Positions 20,072-28,186 are shown, counted from the stretch's first letter. The stretch is 44,997 nt of DNA from Hyphomicrobiales bacterium (GCA_900469445.1 UBXM01000034.1:11531-56527); one strand, 5' to 3'. Numbers and translations are program-made. Notes: generated by a model from the sequence alone, not told the origin.

Positions 20072-20365
20072 ATGGTCTTCAAGCATCAGCAGTTTTATGA
20101 AGCACCGCCGAAAATCGAAGTCGAATTCCCGCCCCGCGCAACGTTGGAAGCAGCCGTTTCCGACGCCATCGCTTCCTCCGGCGGCATTGATGGCAGCGAC
20201 GTCACGGTAACCGCGAGTGGATCGACCATCACACTTTCCGGCGCAGTCCTCAGACAGGAAGAAGTCACCCGCGCCGAAGAAATCGCCCGCAGCGTCGAAG
20301 GTGTGACCGACGTCAGGAATGAAATCGCCGTGACCGGCCTGGATCAGATCCCGCGCGGCATTTGA
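20072..20365 (+). CDS. BON-domain protein
   Basis: 97 residues. The core resembles a single BON domain: LEAAVSDAIASSGGIDGSDVTVTASGSTITLSGAVLRQEEVTRAEEIARSVEGVTDVRNEI, from about residue 25 to 88. BON domains are often found in envelope or stress proteins and are thought to bind membranes or hydrophobic ligands. No signal peptide is visible, so this one may be cytoplasmic. ATG at 20072 follows GGGAGG. It lies 52 nt after the kinase and could share its transcript. Its exact role is unknown. Confidence 0.8.
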   Translation: MVFKHQQFYEAPPKIEVEFPPRATLEAAVSDAIASSGGIDGSDVTVTASGSTITLSGAVLRQEEVTRAEEIARSVEGVTDVRNEIAVTGLDQIPRGI

Positions 20366-20436
20366 GGCTGTCGAACGCCATTTGCCGTTCGCGCGATCCA
20401 CGTATCGTGAAACGGAGATACGGGAAAAACGAGAAA

Positions 20437-20454
20437 GAGCCTCCGTGGAGGCTC
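20437..20454 (-). terminator. rho-independent terminator
   Basis: The 8-bp stem GAGCCTCC/GGAGGCTC with a 2-nt loop is followed on the minus strand by TTTCTCGTTTTT, so it fits the end of the minus-strand gene that stops at 20509. The plus side has no T-run. Confidence 0.65.
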
Positions 20455-20508
20455 TCACTTATTCACAAAATGTTATCAACCAGTCCACTCCCGAGAAGTG
20501 ACTGATCC

Positions 20509-21864
20509 TCAAGCCACCGCGCGGTTGGCTGCAACCGAACCGTCGGCGTCTGTATGCGAGGCGTTCAGGCGGCGGGCGACGATATCGTGGTTGAGCCACT
20601 GGACTGGGCCGGTCGGCTCAGACGATTCGGCGAAGATGAGCTTGCCGGTCGCTTCCACCACGAACACGCTCAGGAGATCGCTGATCAGCGCCTTGCCGTC
20701 ACGGTGCATCTGCGAGATCGCATTCGACGTGCCGATGGTGAGGTCGGCCTGATCCTGGCTGTTTGCCATCGGCCATGCCGAGAAATCATAGAACGGGCGC
20801 ATGACGGCGCTGCCCTGCATGTCGGTGATCTTCTGCAGAACGTCCTTCATCGAGAACTCGTCCTTCAGAAGCTTTTCGCAGGCCTGCCACTGGGCTTCGG
20901 CCCATGCACCGCCATTTTCCTTCTTCAGCGCGAGCAGAAGCGGGATCAGCGGAAGCTCGATGCCGGTGAACACGTCCGAGGAATTGGTGCGGATTTCCGG
21001 GCAATTGTAGACGGAAGCCTTGATGCCTGCGCCCCAGGCCTTTTCCGCGATGCCTTCGAGGCGCATCTTGGCATAACCCTGGGTGTAGTTCGTATAGGTC
21101 TGCCAACGGTAATCACCGTCGATCAGAACGGCGGTGCCGTGATAACCGTAAGCCGTATAACGGACCTGGTTGCCGGCCGCTTCCACGCGTTCGCGGATCG
21201 AGGCGCTGGCATCGATCAGATGCTGGAAGGTGATCGCCGAGACTTCGTCGAAATTCTGCAGGATCAGCTTGCCCAGATCACTGTCGACCAGAGCCTGGGA
21301 CGACATGTGACGGCCCGAAGTGCCCTTGTAGATGCGGTTGGCGATGACGAGGAAGACCTTCGCCTTCGGAATGCCACCGGCCATCGTATGGGCGAAGAAG
21401 ACATTGCGGCCTTCGCCGATCATGCCGTCGAGAACGGACATGACTTCGGAAACAGCCTTCTTGAACCGTGCGGTTCCGGCTTCCCGACACTTTTCGATAT
21501 AATCCCAGTCGAGCTTTTCGTCCTGCCAGTTATCGAGCGTCAGCTTGGTCAGAAGCTCGGTCGGCGTCGGACCGCCTTCAGGCGCGTCGAGATCGAAACC
21601 CGCCATGACCGGGATATTGATGATCTTGCCGCCGAGGCGGGCTTCGGCATCCGCGAGCTCTTCGGCGTTGAGCGGGCGAAGCGCATTGTTCTCGTCGCGG
21701 CGTCCGACCGTGACGCCGACGATCTGCATACCGGCACGTTTGGCTTCATCGAGCAGGCCCGTTGCATATCCGCGACCGAACAATTCGCCGAAGAGAACGA
21801 AAACGTCGCCTTTGCGGAAGACGGTGTTTTCGGCAAGGCGATTTACTGCAACTGGTTTTTTCAT
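20509..21864 (-). CDS. FabMG-like enoyl-ACP reductase family protein (tentative)
   Basis: 451 residues, soluble. The N-terminus has a glycine-rich nucleotide-fold-like stretch (VFVLFGELFGRGYATGLLDEAKRAGMQIVGVTVGRRD), then NVFFAHTMAGGIPKAKVFL and a Tyr/Lys-containing segment YTNYTQGYAKMRLEGIAEKAWGAG. I recall this architecture from proteins named after the metagenomic enoyl-ACP reductase FabMG; that link is from memory and moderately sure. Such an enzyme would reduce trans-2-enoyl chains in fatty-acid synthesis. ATG at 21864 has an AAAGAG site. The gene is monocistronic with its own terminator, and no fatty-acid genes are nearby. Confidence 0.55.
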   Translation of the reverse strand: MKKPVAVNRLAENTVFRKGDVFVLFGELFGRGYATGLLDEAKRAGMQIVGVTVGRRDENNALRPLNAEELADAEARLGGKIINIPVMAGFDLDAPEGGPTPTELLTKLTLDNWQDEKLDWDYIEKCREAGTARFKKAVSEVMSVLDGMIGEGRNVFFAHTMAGGIPKAKVFLVIANRIYKGTSGRHMSSQALVDSDLGKLILQNFDEVSAITFQHLIDASASIRERVEAAGNQVRYTAYGYHGTAVLIDGDYRWQTYTNYTQGYAKMRLEGIAEKAWGAGIKASVYNCPEIRTNSSDVFTGIELPLIPLLLALKKENGGAWAEAQWQACEKLLKDEFSMKDVLQKITDMQGSAVMRPFYDFSAWPMANSQDQADLTIGTSNAISQMHRDGKALISDLLSVFVVEATGKLIFAESSEPTGPVQWLNHDIVARRLNASHTDADGSVAANRAVA

Positions 21865-22019
21865 GCGATCAGCTCTTTAGTCAATTGGTCGTCGAGTCGT
21901 CACTCGGACGGGGTGTCGATAGTCTCATGACCGGAATGGCACGGAATAGGAAGTCATATTAAGTGACTGTACATTTCAAAGCGTGAACAGCGCGTAATTG
22001 AATTCACCTCAAAGAGCGA

Positions 22020-22046
22020 TGGCTGCGGCAAATTTCACCGCAGCCA
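22020..22046. terminator. hairpin terminator after the PQQ dehydrogenase
   Basis: A 9-bp perfect stem TGGCTGCGG/CCGCAGCCA with a 9-nt loop, starting 8 nt past the dehydrogenase stop. The T-tract is better on the plus strand than on the minus strand (TCGCTCTTT), so termination strength is uncertain. Confidence 0.55.
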
Positions 22047-22053
22047 GTTTTCA

Positions 22054-24396
22054 TTATCGCGGCAGCGCGTAGGCGATCACATAATCGCCGGGCTTTGTGC
22101 CGACCGAGCCATGACCACCGGCAACCATGACGACGAACTGCCGGCCGTCCTCGACTGCATAGGTCATCGGCGTTGCCTGACCGCCTGCCGGCAGCCGGGC
22201 TTCCCACAACTGCTTGCCATTGGTCAGATTGTAGGCGCGCAGATAGTCGTCGACCGCAGCACCGAGGAAGGCGACGCCGCCCTTGGTGATCATCGGACCG
22301 CCGATGCCGGGCACGCCCACTTTGAATGGCAGCGGCAGGGGCGTCATGTCACGCACGGTGCCGTTGCGGTGCTTGTAGGCGATCTCCCCGGTTCTCAGAT
22401 CCGCACCGGAGACGTAACCCCATGGCGGCGCCTGGCAGGGGATCTGCAGCGGCCCGAGGAAAGGCCCCATGAACACGCCATAGGGCGCGCCGTCATTGCG
22501 GTTAAGCCCCTGTTCCGATCCCTTTTCGTCCTGGCCCTTCGGCGGAATGTCGGCGCGCGGCACGAGCTTGGAGGTAAACGCGAGATAGGTCGGCATGCCG
22601 AACATCACCATCCGTTCCGGATCGACCGCGACCGAACCCCAGTTGAACGTGCCGAAATTACCGGGATAGACGATCGTGCCGTTGAGCGATGGCGGCGTGT
22701 ACTGCCCCTCGTAATTCATCTCTTCCAGCCAGATGCGGCATACCATCTGGTCGAACATGGAGACGCCCCACATGTCCCTACCCTCGAGTTTGCGCGGGCG
22801 GAAGTTGAGCGCCGAGATCGGCTGCGTCGGCGAAGCGTGATCCTCGGGGATCGTGCCACCCGGCGCCGGCTGTTCGGTCACCGGAATGATCGGCTCGCCG
22901 GTGCGCCGGTCGAGAACATAGATATCGCCCTGCTTGGTCGGCCCGACCAGAGCCGGCACGACGGAATTGTCCGATTTGGTGATATCGAGCAGCACCGGCT
23001 GTGCCGGAACGTCCATATCCCACAGGTCGTGATGCACGGTCTGGCGCACCCAGCGATCGGCACCGGTATTGATGTCGAGCGCCACGATGGAGGACGAGTA
23101 TTTCTCGACATTTTCCGAACGCCCCATGCCGAGCTGGTCGGGCACCTGGTTGCCGAGCGGGATATAGACGAGGCCGAGTTCTTCATCGACCGAGAAGACG
23201 GACCAGCTGTTCGGCGAATTGGTCGTGTATTTCTGGCCTTCCGCCAGCGGCTGGGTCTGGCTCGGATTTCCCGAATCCCAGTTCCAGATCAGTTCGCCGG
23301 AATTGACATCGAAGGCGCGGATGACGCCGGACTGTTCCTGCGTCGAATAGTTGTCGTTGACCGCACCGCCTATGATGATCTTGTTGCCGACGATCGCCGG
23401 CGGCGAGGTCGAGTAATAATAACCTGCCGGATTATAGGCCATGCCCTTTTCCAGATGCAGCGTGCCGTTTTCGGCAAAGGACGGGCAGACTTCTCCGTTT
23501 TTGGCATCGAGCGCGATGAGGCGTGCATCGGATGTCGGCAGATAAACGCGTTCGGCGCAGGGCTGGTCCGCACCGGCCGCCGGATCCCTGTAATAGCTGA
23601 CGCCACGGCAGGTCTGGTGCTGCCGGTCCGGGTTCATGCCCGAGTTGCTGTCATATTTCCAGATTTGCTTACCGGTGGTCGCATCGAGCGCGATCGCCCA
23701 GTTATGCGGTGTGCAGAGATAGAGATTGTTGCCGATCTTCAGCGGCGTCACCTGATAGGTGGTCTCGCCGACATCGTCGGGCAGCTTCACGTCGCCGGTC
23801 TGGTAACGCCAGACTTCCTGAAGATTGGCGACATTGTCGACATTGATCTGGTCGAGCGGCGAATAACGCTGGCCATAGGGCGTGCGACCATACTGATGCC
23901 ACTCGCCATCAGGCACGTTGCCACCGAGCGCCGGTGCTGCCGCAACTTTCTCTTCCGGCAGATTGCCGCTCTGGTCGAGCGGATCGAAGAACATCGAGGT
24001 AACGGCGATGACGACCGCGAAAGCCACCGCAACGGCAAGCGGCCTTGCGGTTGCGCCATACCGCGCACCCGTCGGGCTGATGAAACCGAGCGGCCTGCGG
24101 ATCCAAGGCGTCAGCAGCCACATGCCGATGAGGATGATCACCCCGCCACGCGGCCCGAGTTGCCACCAGTCGAGCCCGACCTCCCAGATCGCCCAGACAA
24201 GCGAGGCGACCACGATCACCGCATAGACATGCAATGCGAGCAGCTTGCGGGCGATGAGAAGTGCCGCGGTGATGAGGAAACCCAACCCGCAAAGCAGGTA
24301 ATAGGCGCTTCCTCCGAGTGAAAGCAGATAGGCGCCGCCGCCCGCAAGGACGAGCCCCATCAGCGCGATGATGATTGCCGTGATCCGAATAGCCAT
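22054..24396 (-). CDS. gcd: membrane-bound PQQ-dependent dehydrogenase, glucose/quinate/shikimate family
   Basis: 780 residues. Five N-terminal transmembrane helices (about 1-135) anchor the protein in the inner membrane. The rest is a periplasmic eight-bladed propeller that binds PQQ and oxidises glucose (or a related polyol) to the lactone, passing electrons to ubiquinone. Repeating W-motifs such as LIWNWDSGNP and KQLWEARLPAGGQATPM mark the blades. The length fits Gcd. ATG at 24396 has GAGGG upstream; an in-frame ATG five codons earlier is less favoured. PQQ biosynthesis genes are not in the window, and substrate choice between glucose and quinate is not resolved. Confidence 0.88.
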   Translation of the reverse strand: MAIRITAIIIALMGLVLAGGGAYLLSLGGSAYYLLCGLGFLITAALLIARKLLALHVYAVIVVASLVWAIWEVGLDWWQLGPRGGVIILIGMWLLTPWIRRPLGFISPTGARYGATARPLAVAVAFAVVIAVTSMFFDPLDQSGNLPEEKVAAAPALGGNVPDGEWHQYGRTPYGQRYSPLDQINVDNVANLQEVWRYQTGDVKLPDDVGETTYQVTPLKIGNNLYLCTPHNWAIALDATTGKQIWKYDSNSGMNPDRQHQTCRGVSYYRDPAAGADQPCAERVYLPTSDARLIALDAKNGEVCPSFAENGTLHLEKGMAYNPAGYYYSTSPPAIVGNKIIIGGAVNDNYSTQEQSGVIRAFDVNSGELIWNWDSGNPSQTQPLAEGQKYTTNSPNSWSVFSVDEELGLVYIPLGNQVPDQLGMGRSENVEKYSSSIVALDINTGADRWVRQTVHHDLWDMDVPAQPVLLDITKSDNSVVPALVGPTKQGDIYVLDRRTGEPIIPVTEQPAPGGTIPEDHASPTQPISALNFRPRKLEGRDMWGVSMFDQMVCRIWLEEMNYEGQYTPPSLNGTIVYPGNFGTFNWGSVAVDPERMVMFGMPTYLAFTSKLVPRADIPPKGQDEKGSEQGLNRNDGAPYGVFMGPFLGPLQIPCQAPPWGYVSGADLRTGEIAYKHRNGTVRDMTPLPLPFKVGVPGIGGPMITKGGVAFLGAAVDDYLRAYNLTNGKQLWEARLPAGGQATPMTYAVEDGRQFVVMVAGGHGSVGTKPGDYVIAYALPR

Positions 24397-24510
24397 GAGC
24401 ACCCTCGTCATGTCTTGAGAAAGCGGCAGAAGAGCATCTGCTCGCCCGCGCCATTCGATCTGGCGATCCGGTGAAAATCCGAACCATCCGGCGCAAGGCG
24501 TAAATTAGGC

Positions 24511-24535
24511 GGAACAGATGGAAAGAATAGAGGTT
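24511..24535 (+). promoter_or_regulatory. weak EcfG-type promoter candidate for the GST gene
   Basis: GGAAC, a 16-nt spacer, GGTT. The -35 is perfect, but the -10 is imperfect and the distance to the start codon (117 nt) is long. Confidence 0.3.
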
Positions 24536-24651
24536 CGGGCGTTGAAAGCAGCAGGATTGTCCCAGTCCGTCACATCACGATCCGGGCCACGGCCTTGAAA
24601 AGAGCCGCTCGTCCCTATCTGTCTCAGAATAACCGAGGAGCCTTCAGCCAA

Positions 24652-25377
24652 ATGCCTTACGAACTCTATTATTGGGACGGCATTCAGGGCCGTGGAGAAT
24701 TTGTGCGTCTGGCATTGGAAGAAGCCGGTGCCAAATATGTCGACAAGTGCCGCAGTTCGACCGGCACGCAGGCCATGATGGAATTCCTGAAGGGAAGCCA
24801 TGGTCACGATCAGACACCGTTCGCCCCGCCTTTCCTGAAGGACGGTGAACTGGTGGTTTCTCACGTCGCCAATATCCTGCTCTATCTAGGTCCGAAGCTT
24901 GGTCTCGCTCCCGATGACGAAAAGAGCCGCCTGATCGCCAATGGTCTGCAACTGACGATCGCCGATTTCGTCTCCGAGGTTCACGACACACACCACCCGA
25001 TCAACTCGGGCGATTATTACGAGGACCAGAAAACGGAAGCGAAGGCACGCTCGGCAGCCTTCATCAAGGATCGTATCCCGAAATTTCTCGGCTATTTCGA
25101 GCGGCTGCTCTCCGCCAACCCGTCAAATGACAGCTTCATCGTCGGCAACGGCCTCACCTATGTCGACCTGTCGCTGTTCCAGGTAATGGAAGGCCTTCAT
25201 TATGCCTTTCCGAATGCGATGAAGGCCGCAGAAGGTGATTACCCGCTGCTTTCCTCCCTGCGCGAAAACATAGCGAAACGCCCGACCATCGCCGCCTATC
25301 TGAAATCCGATCGCCGTCTGCCCTTCAGCGAGTCCGGGATCTTTCGTCACTATCCAGAACTCGATCTGAATGGCTGA
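24652..25377 (+). CDS. glutathione S-transferase-like protein
   Basis: 241 residues. An N-terminal thioredoxin-fold domain begins ELYYWDGIQGRGEFVRLALEEAGAKY and contains the cis-proline region FAPPFLKDGELVVSHVANILLYLG (about 60-85). An all-helical C-terminal domain follows. It probably conjugates or reduces electrophiles with glutathione in the cytoplasm. The start at 24652 is chosen because the fold begins there; GAGGAG lies 12 nt upstream. It is convergent with sodC (2 nt apart) and divergent from gcd. Confidence 0.88.
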   Translation: MPYELYYWDGIQGRGEFVRLALEEAGAKYVDKCRSSTGTQAMMEFLKGSHGHDQTPFAPPFLKDGELVVSHVANILLYLGPKLGLAPDDEKSRLIANGLQLTIADFVSEVHDTHHPINSGDYYEDQKTEAKARSAAFIKDRIPKFLGYFERLLSANPSNDSFIVGNGLTYVDLSLFQVMEGLHYAFPNAMKAAEGDYPLLSSLRENIAKRPTIAAYLKSDRRLPFSESGIFRHYPELDLNG

Positions 25378-25379
25378 CC

Positions 25380-25895
25380 TTATTCGATGACGGCGCAGGC
25401 GAGCCGCTTGCCCGCATTGCCGGAAGGCTGGCCGGAATAATCATCGGGATCGGCATGGATCATCAGCGCCTTGCCCTTGATGGCGGTATCGCCACCTTCC
25501 AGCGTAACCGCGGTATTGAACACATGCGCCTTCAGCGTGCCGTCGGCCGGCACATACTGGTTCGGCATATCGCCCGCATGCGGGCCGTTCTCTGCAAGAT
25601 AACCATGCTCCGCACCGGTGGGATTGAAGTGACCGCCGGCCGATTCATGGCCGGTCGTATGATCGCAGGTCCCCGTCTGATGGACATGAAAAGCGACCCA
25701 CTGACCGGCCGGCAGCCCGTTCACGTCGAGAGCGATAAGAACGCCGGACTTGGTTGCGGTCAGTTCTGCCGTTCCGGTCTCCTTGCCATCGGCGCCGATG
25801 AAATTCGCCTTTGCCATTGGAGCATTCTGGCTCATCGCCATGCTCGGCGCGGCGATGGCAGCAGCAACGACGGCTGCGGTCAGCAGATATTTCAT
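25380..25895 (-). CDS. sodC: periplasmic Cu/Zn superoxide dismutase
   Basis: 171 residues. The signal peptide is MKYLLTAAVVAAAIAAPSMA. Copper and zinc ligands are in FHVHQTGTCD, GGHFNPTGAEHG and the later MIHADPDDY region. The disulfide cysteines are in GTCD and LACAVIE. It converts superoxide to peroxide in the periplasm. ATG at 25895 follows an excellent AGGAGG. The 36-nt gap after the sigma factor gene suggests co-transcription, so sodC would be stress-induced with it. Confidence 0.94.
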   Translation of the reverse strand: MKYLLTAAVVAAAIAAPSMAMSQNAPMAKANFIGADGKETGTAELTATKSGVLIALDVNGLPAGQWVAFHVHQTGTCDHTTGHESAGGHFNPTGAEHGYLAENGPHAGDMPNQYVPADGTLKAHVFNTAVTLEGGDTAIKGKALMIHADPDDYSGQPSGNAGKRLACAVIE

Positions 25896-25931
25896 GGCTT
25901 CCTCCTGGTTTGTTCAACGGGCCGTCAGCCC

Positions 25932-26432
25932 TTATTCTTCCCCCAGTTCCTGGAGGATCTGGTGACGCGCGCGGTTCAGCCGGCTTTTCACCGTGCCGAC
26001 GGCGCAATCGCAGATCACGGCGGTCGCCTCGTAACTTTCGCCGAGGATCGCCACCAGCGTCAGCACTTCCCGGTAATGTGGCGGAAGTTTCTGCAGCGCG
26101 CGCTGCACTTCCCTCGCGCGGGCGGCAGACTCCTGCGAGGCAGCGATCGGGGTATCGCCCGAGACATTTTCCTCAAGCCCCGGCGCTTCGCGTCCAAGGA
26201 TTTTCGATCGCGTGTAGAACGTGTTGCGCATGATCGTGAAAAGCCACGATTTGAGCTTCGTTCCGCGCTCGAACTTGTCGAGATTTGCAAGCGCCTTCAT
26301 GAGCGTTTCCTGCACCAGATCATCCGCATCCGATGGATTGCGGCAGAAGGTACGGGCAAATGCGCGAAGAGCCGGTATCAGCCTGACTATATCTTGACGA
26401 GCAGGATCACCGTTCAACTGTGAGTCAGACAC
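25932..26432 (-). CDS. ecfG: EcfG-type general stress response sigma factor
   Basis: A 166-residue ECF sigma factor. Region 2 includes FARTFCRNPSDADDLVQETLMKALANLDKFERGTKLKSWLFTIMRNTFYTRSK (about 25-78); region 4 includes LQKLPPHYREVLTLVAILGESYEATAVICDCAVGTVKSRLNRAR (about 113-157). In Alphaproteobacteria EcfG directs the general stress regulon and is held by the anti-sigma NepR. EcfG rather than another ECF group is supported by the perfect GGAAC-N17-CGTT promoter just upstream, which indicates autoregulation. The start is GTG at 26432. sodC follows. No phyR is adjacent, which is unusual, so this may be a second ecfG copy. Confidence 0.88.
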   Translation of the reverse strand: MSDSQLNGDPARQDIVRLIPALRAFARTFCRNPSDADDLVQETLMKALANLDKFERGTKLKSWLFTIMRNTFYTRSKILGREAPGLEENVSGDTPIAASQESAARAREVQRALQKLPPHYREVLTLVAILGESYEATAVICDCAVGTVKSRLNRARHQILQELGEE

Positions 26433-26479
26433 CGTTGCCTACCTCTCCTTACTCTTCATGGCTGAATTGACGGGTGGCA

Positions 26480-26505
26480 AACGCATGCATTCGCGATTTG
26501 GTTCC
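26480..26505 (-). promoter_or_regulatory. EcfG-type promoter of ecfG-sodC
   Basis: Minus strand: GGAAC at 26505-26501, a 17-nt spacer, CGTT at 26483-26480. The -10 lies 48 nt before the GTG start. Its partner at 26534 faces the other way. Confidence 0.82.
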
Positions 26506-26533
26506 GAAAACTTGAGGCCAGTTTTTGCGCAGT

Positions 26534-26559
26534 GGAACAAAGGCCGATAGCCACCCGTT
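26534..26559 (+). promoter_or_regulatory. EcfG-type promoter of small hydrophilic protein gene
   Basis: GGAAC at 26534-26538, a 17-nt spacer, CGTT at 26556-26559, 38 nt before the start codon. Divergent from the ecfG promoter with 28 nt between the -35 elements. Confidence 0.82.
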
Positions 26560-26596
26560 TTTAAGCGAGGCCACGCGAACATGAGGAGACGAAGCC

Positions 26597-26803
26597 ATGG
26601 GCGTGAATAACAGTTCGCCGAACACGGCGCACACGGGCAAGGACCACAAGCAGACGGAGGAATCCGCACGTAGCAAGGGAAACAGGCAGGATCTGGAAGA
26701 ACAGCTGAACGAGGGGCTGGAGGACACGTTTCCCGCAAGCGACCCCGTCGCAACCAGCACGACCGCCATTCCCGCCGGCACGCCCAAGCCGCCGAAACAC
26801 TGA
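26597..26803 (+). CDS. small hydrophilic protein with DTFPASDPVA motif, unknown function
   Basis: 68 residues with no hydrophobic segment, rich in Lys, Glu, Ser, Thr and Pro, and probably disordered. The core LNEGLEDTFPASDPVATSTT is a pattern I recognise as recurrent in small rhizobial proteins without known function. ATG at 26597 follows GAGGAGACGAAGCC. Its EcfG promoter and strong terminator make it a monocistronic stress gene. Confidence 0.85.
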   Translation: MGVNNSSPNTAHTGKDHKQTEESARSKGNRQDLEEQLNEGLEDTFPASDPVATSTTAIPAGTPKPPKH

Positions 26804-26822
26804 AATCAGCCATCCCGCGGAC

Positions 26823-26847
26823 AGACGGCCCAGCTTGTGGGCCGTCT
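26823..26847 (+). terminator. strong rho-independent terminator
   Basis: A 10-bp perfect stem AGACGGCCCA/TGGGCCGTCT with a 5-nt loop, followed by TTATTTTTGTTT. It starts 20 nt after the small gene ends and insulates the next one. Confidence 0.9.
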
Positions 26848-26994
26848 TTATTTTTGTTTGTATTCATCTGTGACATTTTCGGGATTTCCGAAAACCATGA
26901 TCTTGCTGTATGGAAATCTAATGTAAGCTCAGGGAACGGTTGCCGGATTTGGTTTCGGCTTCCGCGTGACAGAAGGTCGGCATCAGAGGTCGGG

Positions 26995-27165
26995 ATGACG
27001 AAGGAAAATGCTCAGCTCGATGAGCGGGAGGCAAGGATGGGGCGCCGCGTCAATGGCAAAGTCTCGGTTCTGCTGACGGAGATCGAAAAGGAAGACGTTC
27101 CCGATCGCCTTCTCGAACTCGCACGCAAGCTTCAGACCGCCCTCAACGAAAAGCTCGAGCGCTGA
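26995..27165 (+). CDS. NepR-like small protein (possible anti-sigma factor)
   Basis: 56 residues. The stretch MGRRVNGKVSVLLTEIEKE followed by DVPDRLLELARKLQTAL aligns by eye with the conserved NepR pattern IGR-x-LR-x-Y-x(6)-EPVPDRxLxLLxxL. NepR sequesters EcfG until phosphorylated PhyR removes it. Here the Tyr and the first Pro of EPVPDR are missing, so it may be a divergent paralogue. ATG at 26995 is where similarity begins; the ribosome site AGAGGTCGGG is moderate. A GGAAC at 26933 is not followed by a fitting -10. An imperfect palindrome TTTTCGG-N5-CCGAAAA lies at 26876-26894. The call rests on a short motif. Confidence 0.6.
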   Translation: MTKENAQLDEREARMGRRVNGKVSVLLTEIEKEDVPDRLLELARKLQTALNEKLER

Positions 27166-27193
27166 TTTAAGCCTCGCTTCTGTTTAATCGATC

Positions 27194-27523
27194 TCATCGC
27201 TGCATCGGCACGATCGTGTCGATCCTGACGCGCCCGCCGACCACGCCTCGCTCTCCATCACTTGAGAACCGTCCGCTCGTATCCGCAACCACGCTATAGA
27301 GCTTGTCGTTGCGAAAGGCGCTCGCTTCCTTGGTGGAATTTCCTTCCGCCGGCGCCGCATCTATCTCGGTAAAATCCAGTTCGGCCTCGCTTGCAACGAT
27401 ACGCGCATCGCCGGCCGTCAGCGCCCGCACGATCACCTCGCCATGCGACGGCGAGTTCTGCCAGTTCGGATCGTCACTTGCCGCCGTTGGCACGAGACGA
27501 AAGATTTTCAGGCCCTCGGTCAT
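27194..27523 (-). CDS. conserved small protein of unknown function, stress-promoter linked
   Basis: 109 residues beginning MTEGLKIFRLVPTAASDDPNW. The middle, HGEVIVRALTAGDARIVASEAELDF, could be a small alpha/beta domain; I do not recognise a family. It is soluble, without a signal peptide. ATG at 27523 is chosen for the GGAGG site; a longer frame to 27610 would cover its promoter. Convergent with the NepR-like gene. Confidence 0.78.
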   Translation of the reverse strand: MTEGLKIFRLVPTAASDDPNWQNSPSHGEVIVRALTAGDARIVASEAELDFTEIDAAPAEGNSTKEASAFRNDKLYSVVADTSGRFSSDGERGVVGGRVRIDTIVPMQR

Positions 27524-27549
27524 GTCGTTTTCCTCCGGTGTGCTGAGAC

Positions 27550-27574
27550 AACTTCCGCGCGTCTCTTCCGTTCC
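27550..27574 (-). promoter_or_regulatory. EcfG-type promoter candidate
   Basis: Minus strand GGAAC (27574-27570), a 16-nt spacer, AGTT (27553-27550), 27 nt before the start at 27523. It fits the looser GGAAC-N18-TT form known for rhizobial RpoE2. Confidence 0.6.
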
Positions 27575-27596
27575 GTCGGATGAAATGCACGGCCAA

Positions 27597-27621
27597 GGAA
27601 CTTTCGCCACCGACCTCGGTT
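27597..27621 (+). promoter_or_regulatory. EcfG-type promoter of the DUF892 gene
   Basis: GGAAC at 27597-27601, a 16-nt spacer, GGTT at 27618-27621, 45 nt before the start codon. Paired divergently with the preceding promoter. Confidence 0.65.
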
Positions 27622-27665
27622 AGACGACGGCAACCTCCACAACAGATCGACAGGGAGAAGACACG

Positions 27666-28166
27666 ATGGCGACAACGAAGACGCTGGATGATCTCTTTTA
27701 TGAAACGCTGAAGGACATCTATTACGCCGAAAGGCAGATCGTGAAGGCCTTGCCCAAGATGGCGCGAGGCGCGCAGGATCCGAAGCTGAAAGCCGCCTTC
27801 GAGACCCACAAGGAAGAAACCGAGGGCCAGATCGAACGCCTGAAACAGGTGTTCGAAATCCTCGGCAAACGCGCCCAGGGCAAGACCTGTGACGCGATCG
27901 AAGGAATTCTGTCCGAAGGCGAGGAAATTCTCGACGAATTCAAGGGCACGCCGGCTCTCGACGCCGGTCTTCTCGCCGCCGCGCAGGCCGTCGAGCATTA
28001 CGAGATCAGCCGATATGGCACACTTCATGCCTGGGCTGTAGAGCTCGGCATGAAGGACGCCGCGAAGCTGCTGGCCGAGACGCTGAAGGAAGAATCCAAG
28101 ACCGACGACATGTTGACCGGCCTTGCCGAAACCGCCGTCAACACGGCCGCGAAAAAGGCCGCCTGA
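27666..28166 (+). CDS. ferritin-like DUF892 (YciE/YciF family) protein
   Basis: 166 residues, a four-helix bundle. Metal-ligand Glu/His positions expected for ferritin-like bundles are visible in DIYYAERQIVKALPKM, ETHKEETEGQIERLKQVFE, AAQAVEHYEISRYGTL and ETLKEESKTDDML. YciF-family proteins are typical osmotic/general stress proteins; the substrate is unknown. ATG at 27666 follows AGGGAGAAG. It has its own EcfG-type promoter and a strong terminator. Confidence 0.92.
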   Translation: MATTKTLDDLFYETLKDIYYAERQIVKALPKMARGAQDPKLKAAFETHKEETEGQIERLKQVFEILGKRAQGKTCDAIEGILSEGEEILDEFKGTPALDAGLLAAAQAVEHYEISRYGTLHAWAVELGMKDAAKLLAETLKEESKTDDMLTGLAETAVNTAAKKAA

Positions 28167-28186
28167 GGCGGTAACCCTTTGAAACA

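Noticed and set aside
22111..24321. 736-codon plus-strand open frame
   Set aside because: Antisense to the PQQ dehydrogenase; no recognisable domains.
26933..26957. GGAAC upstream of the NepR-like gene as an EcfG promoter
   Set aside because: No TT occurs 18-19 nt after it, so the -10 does not fit.
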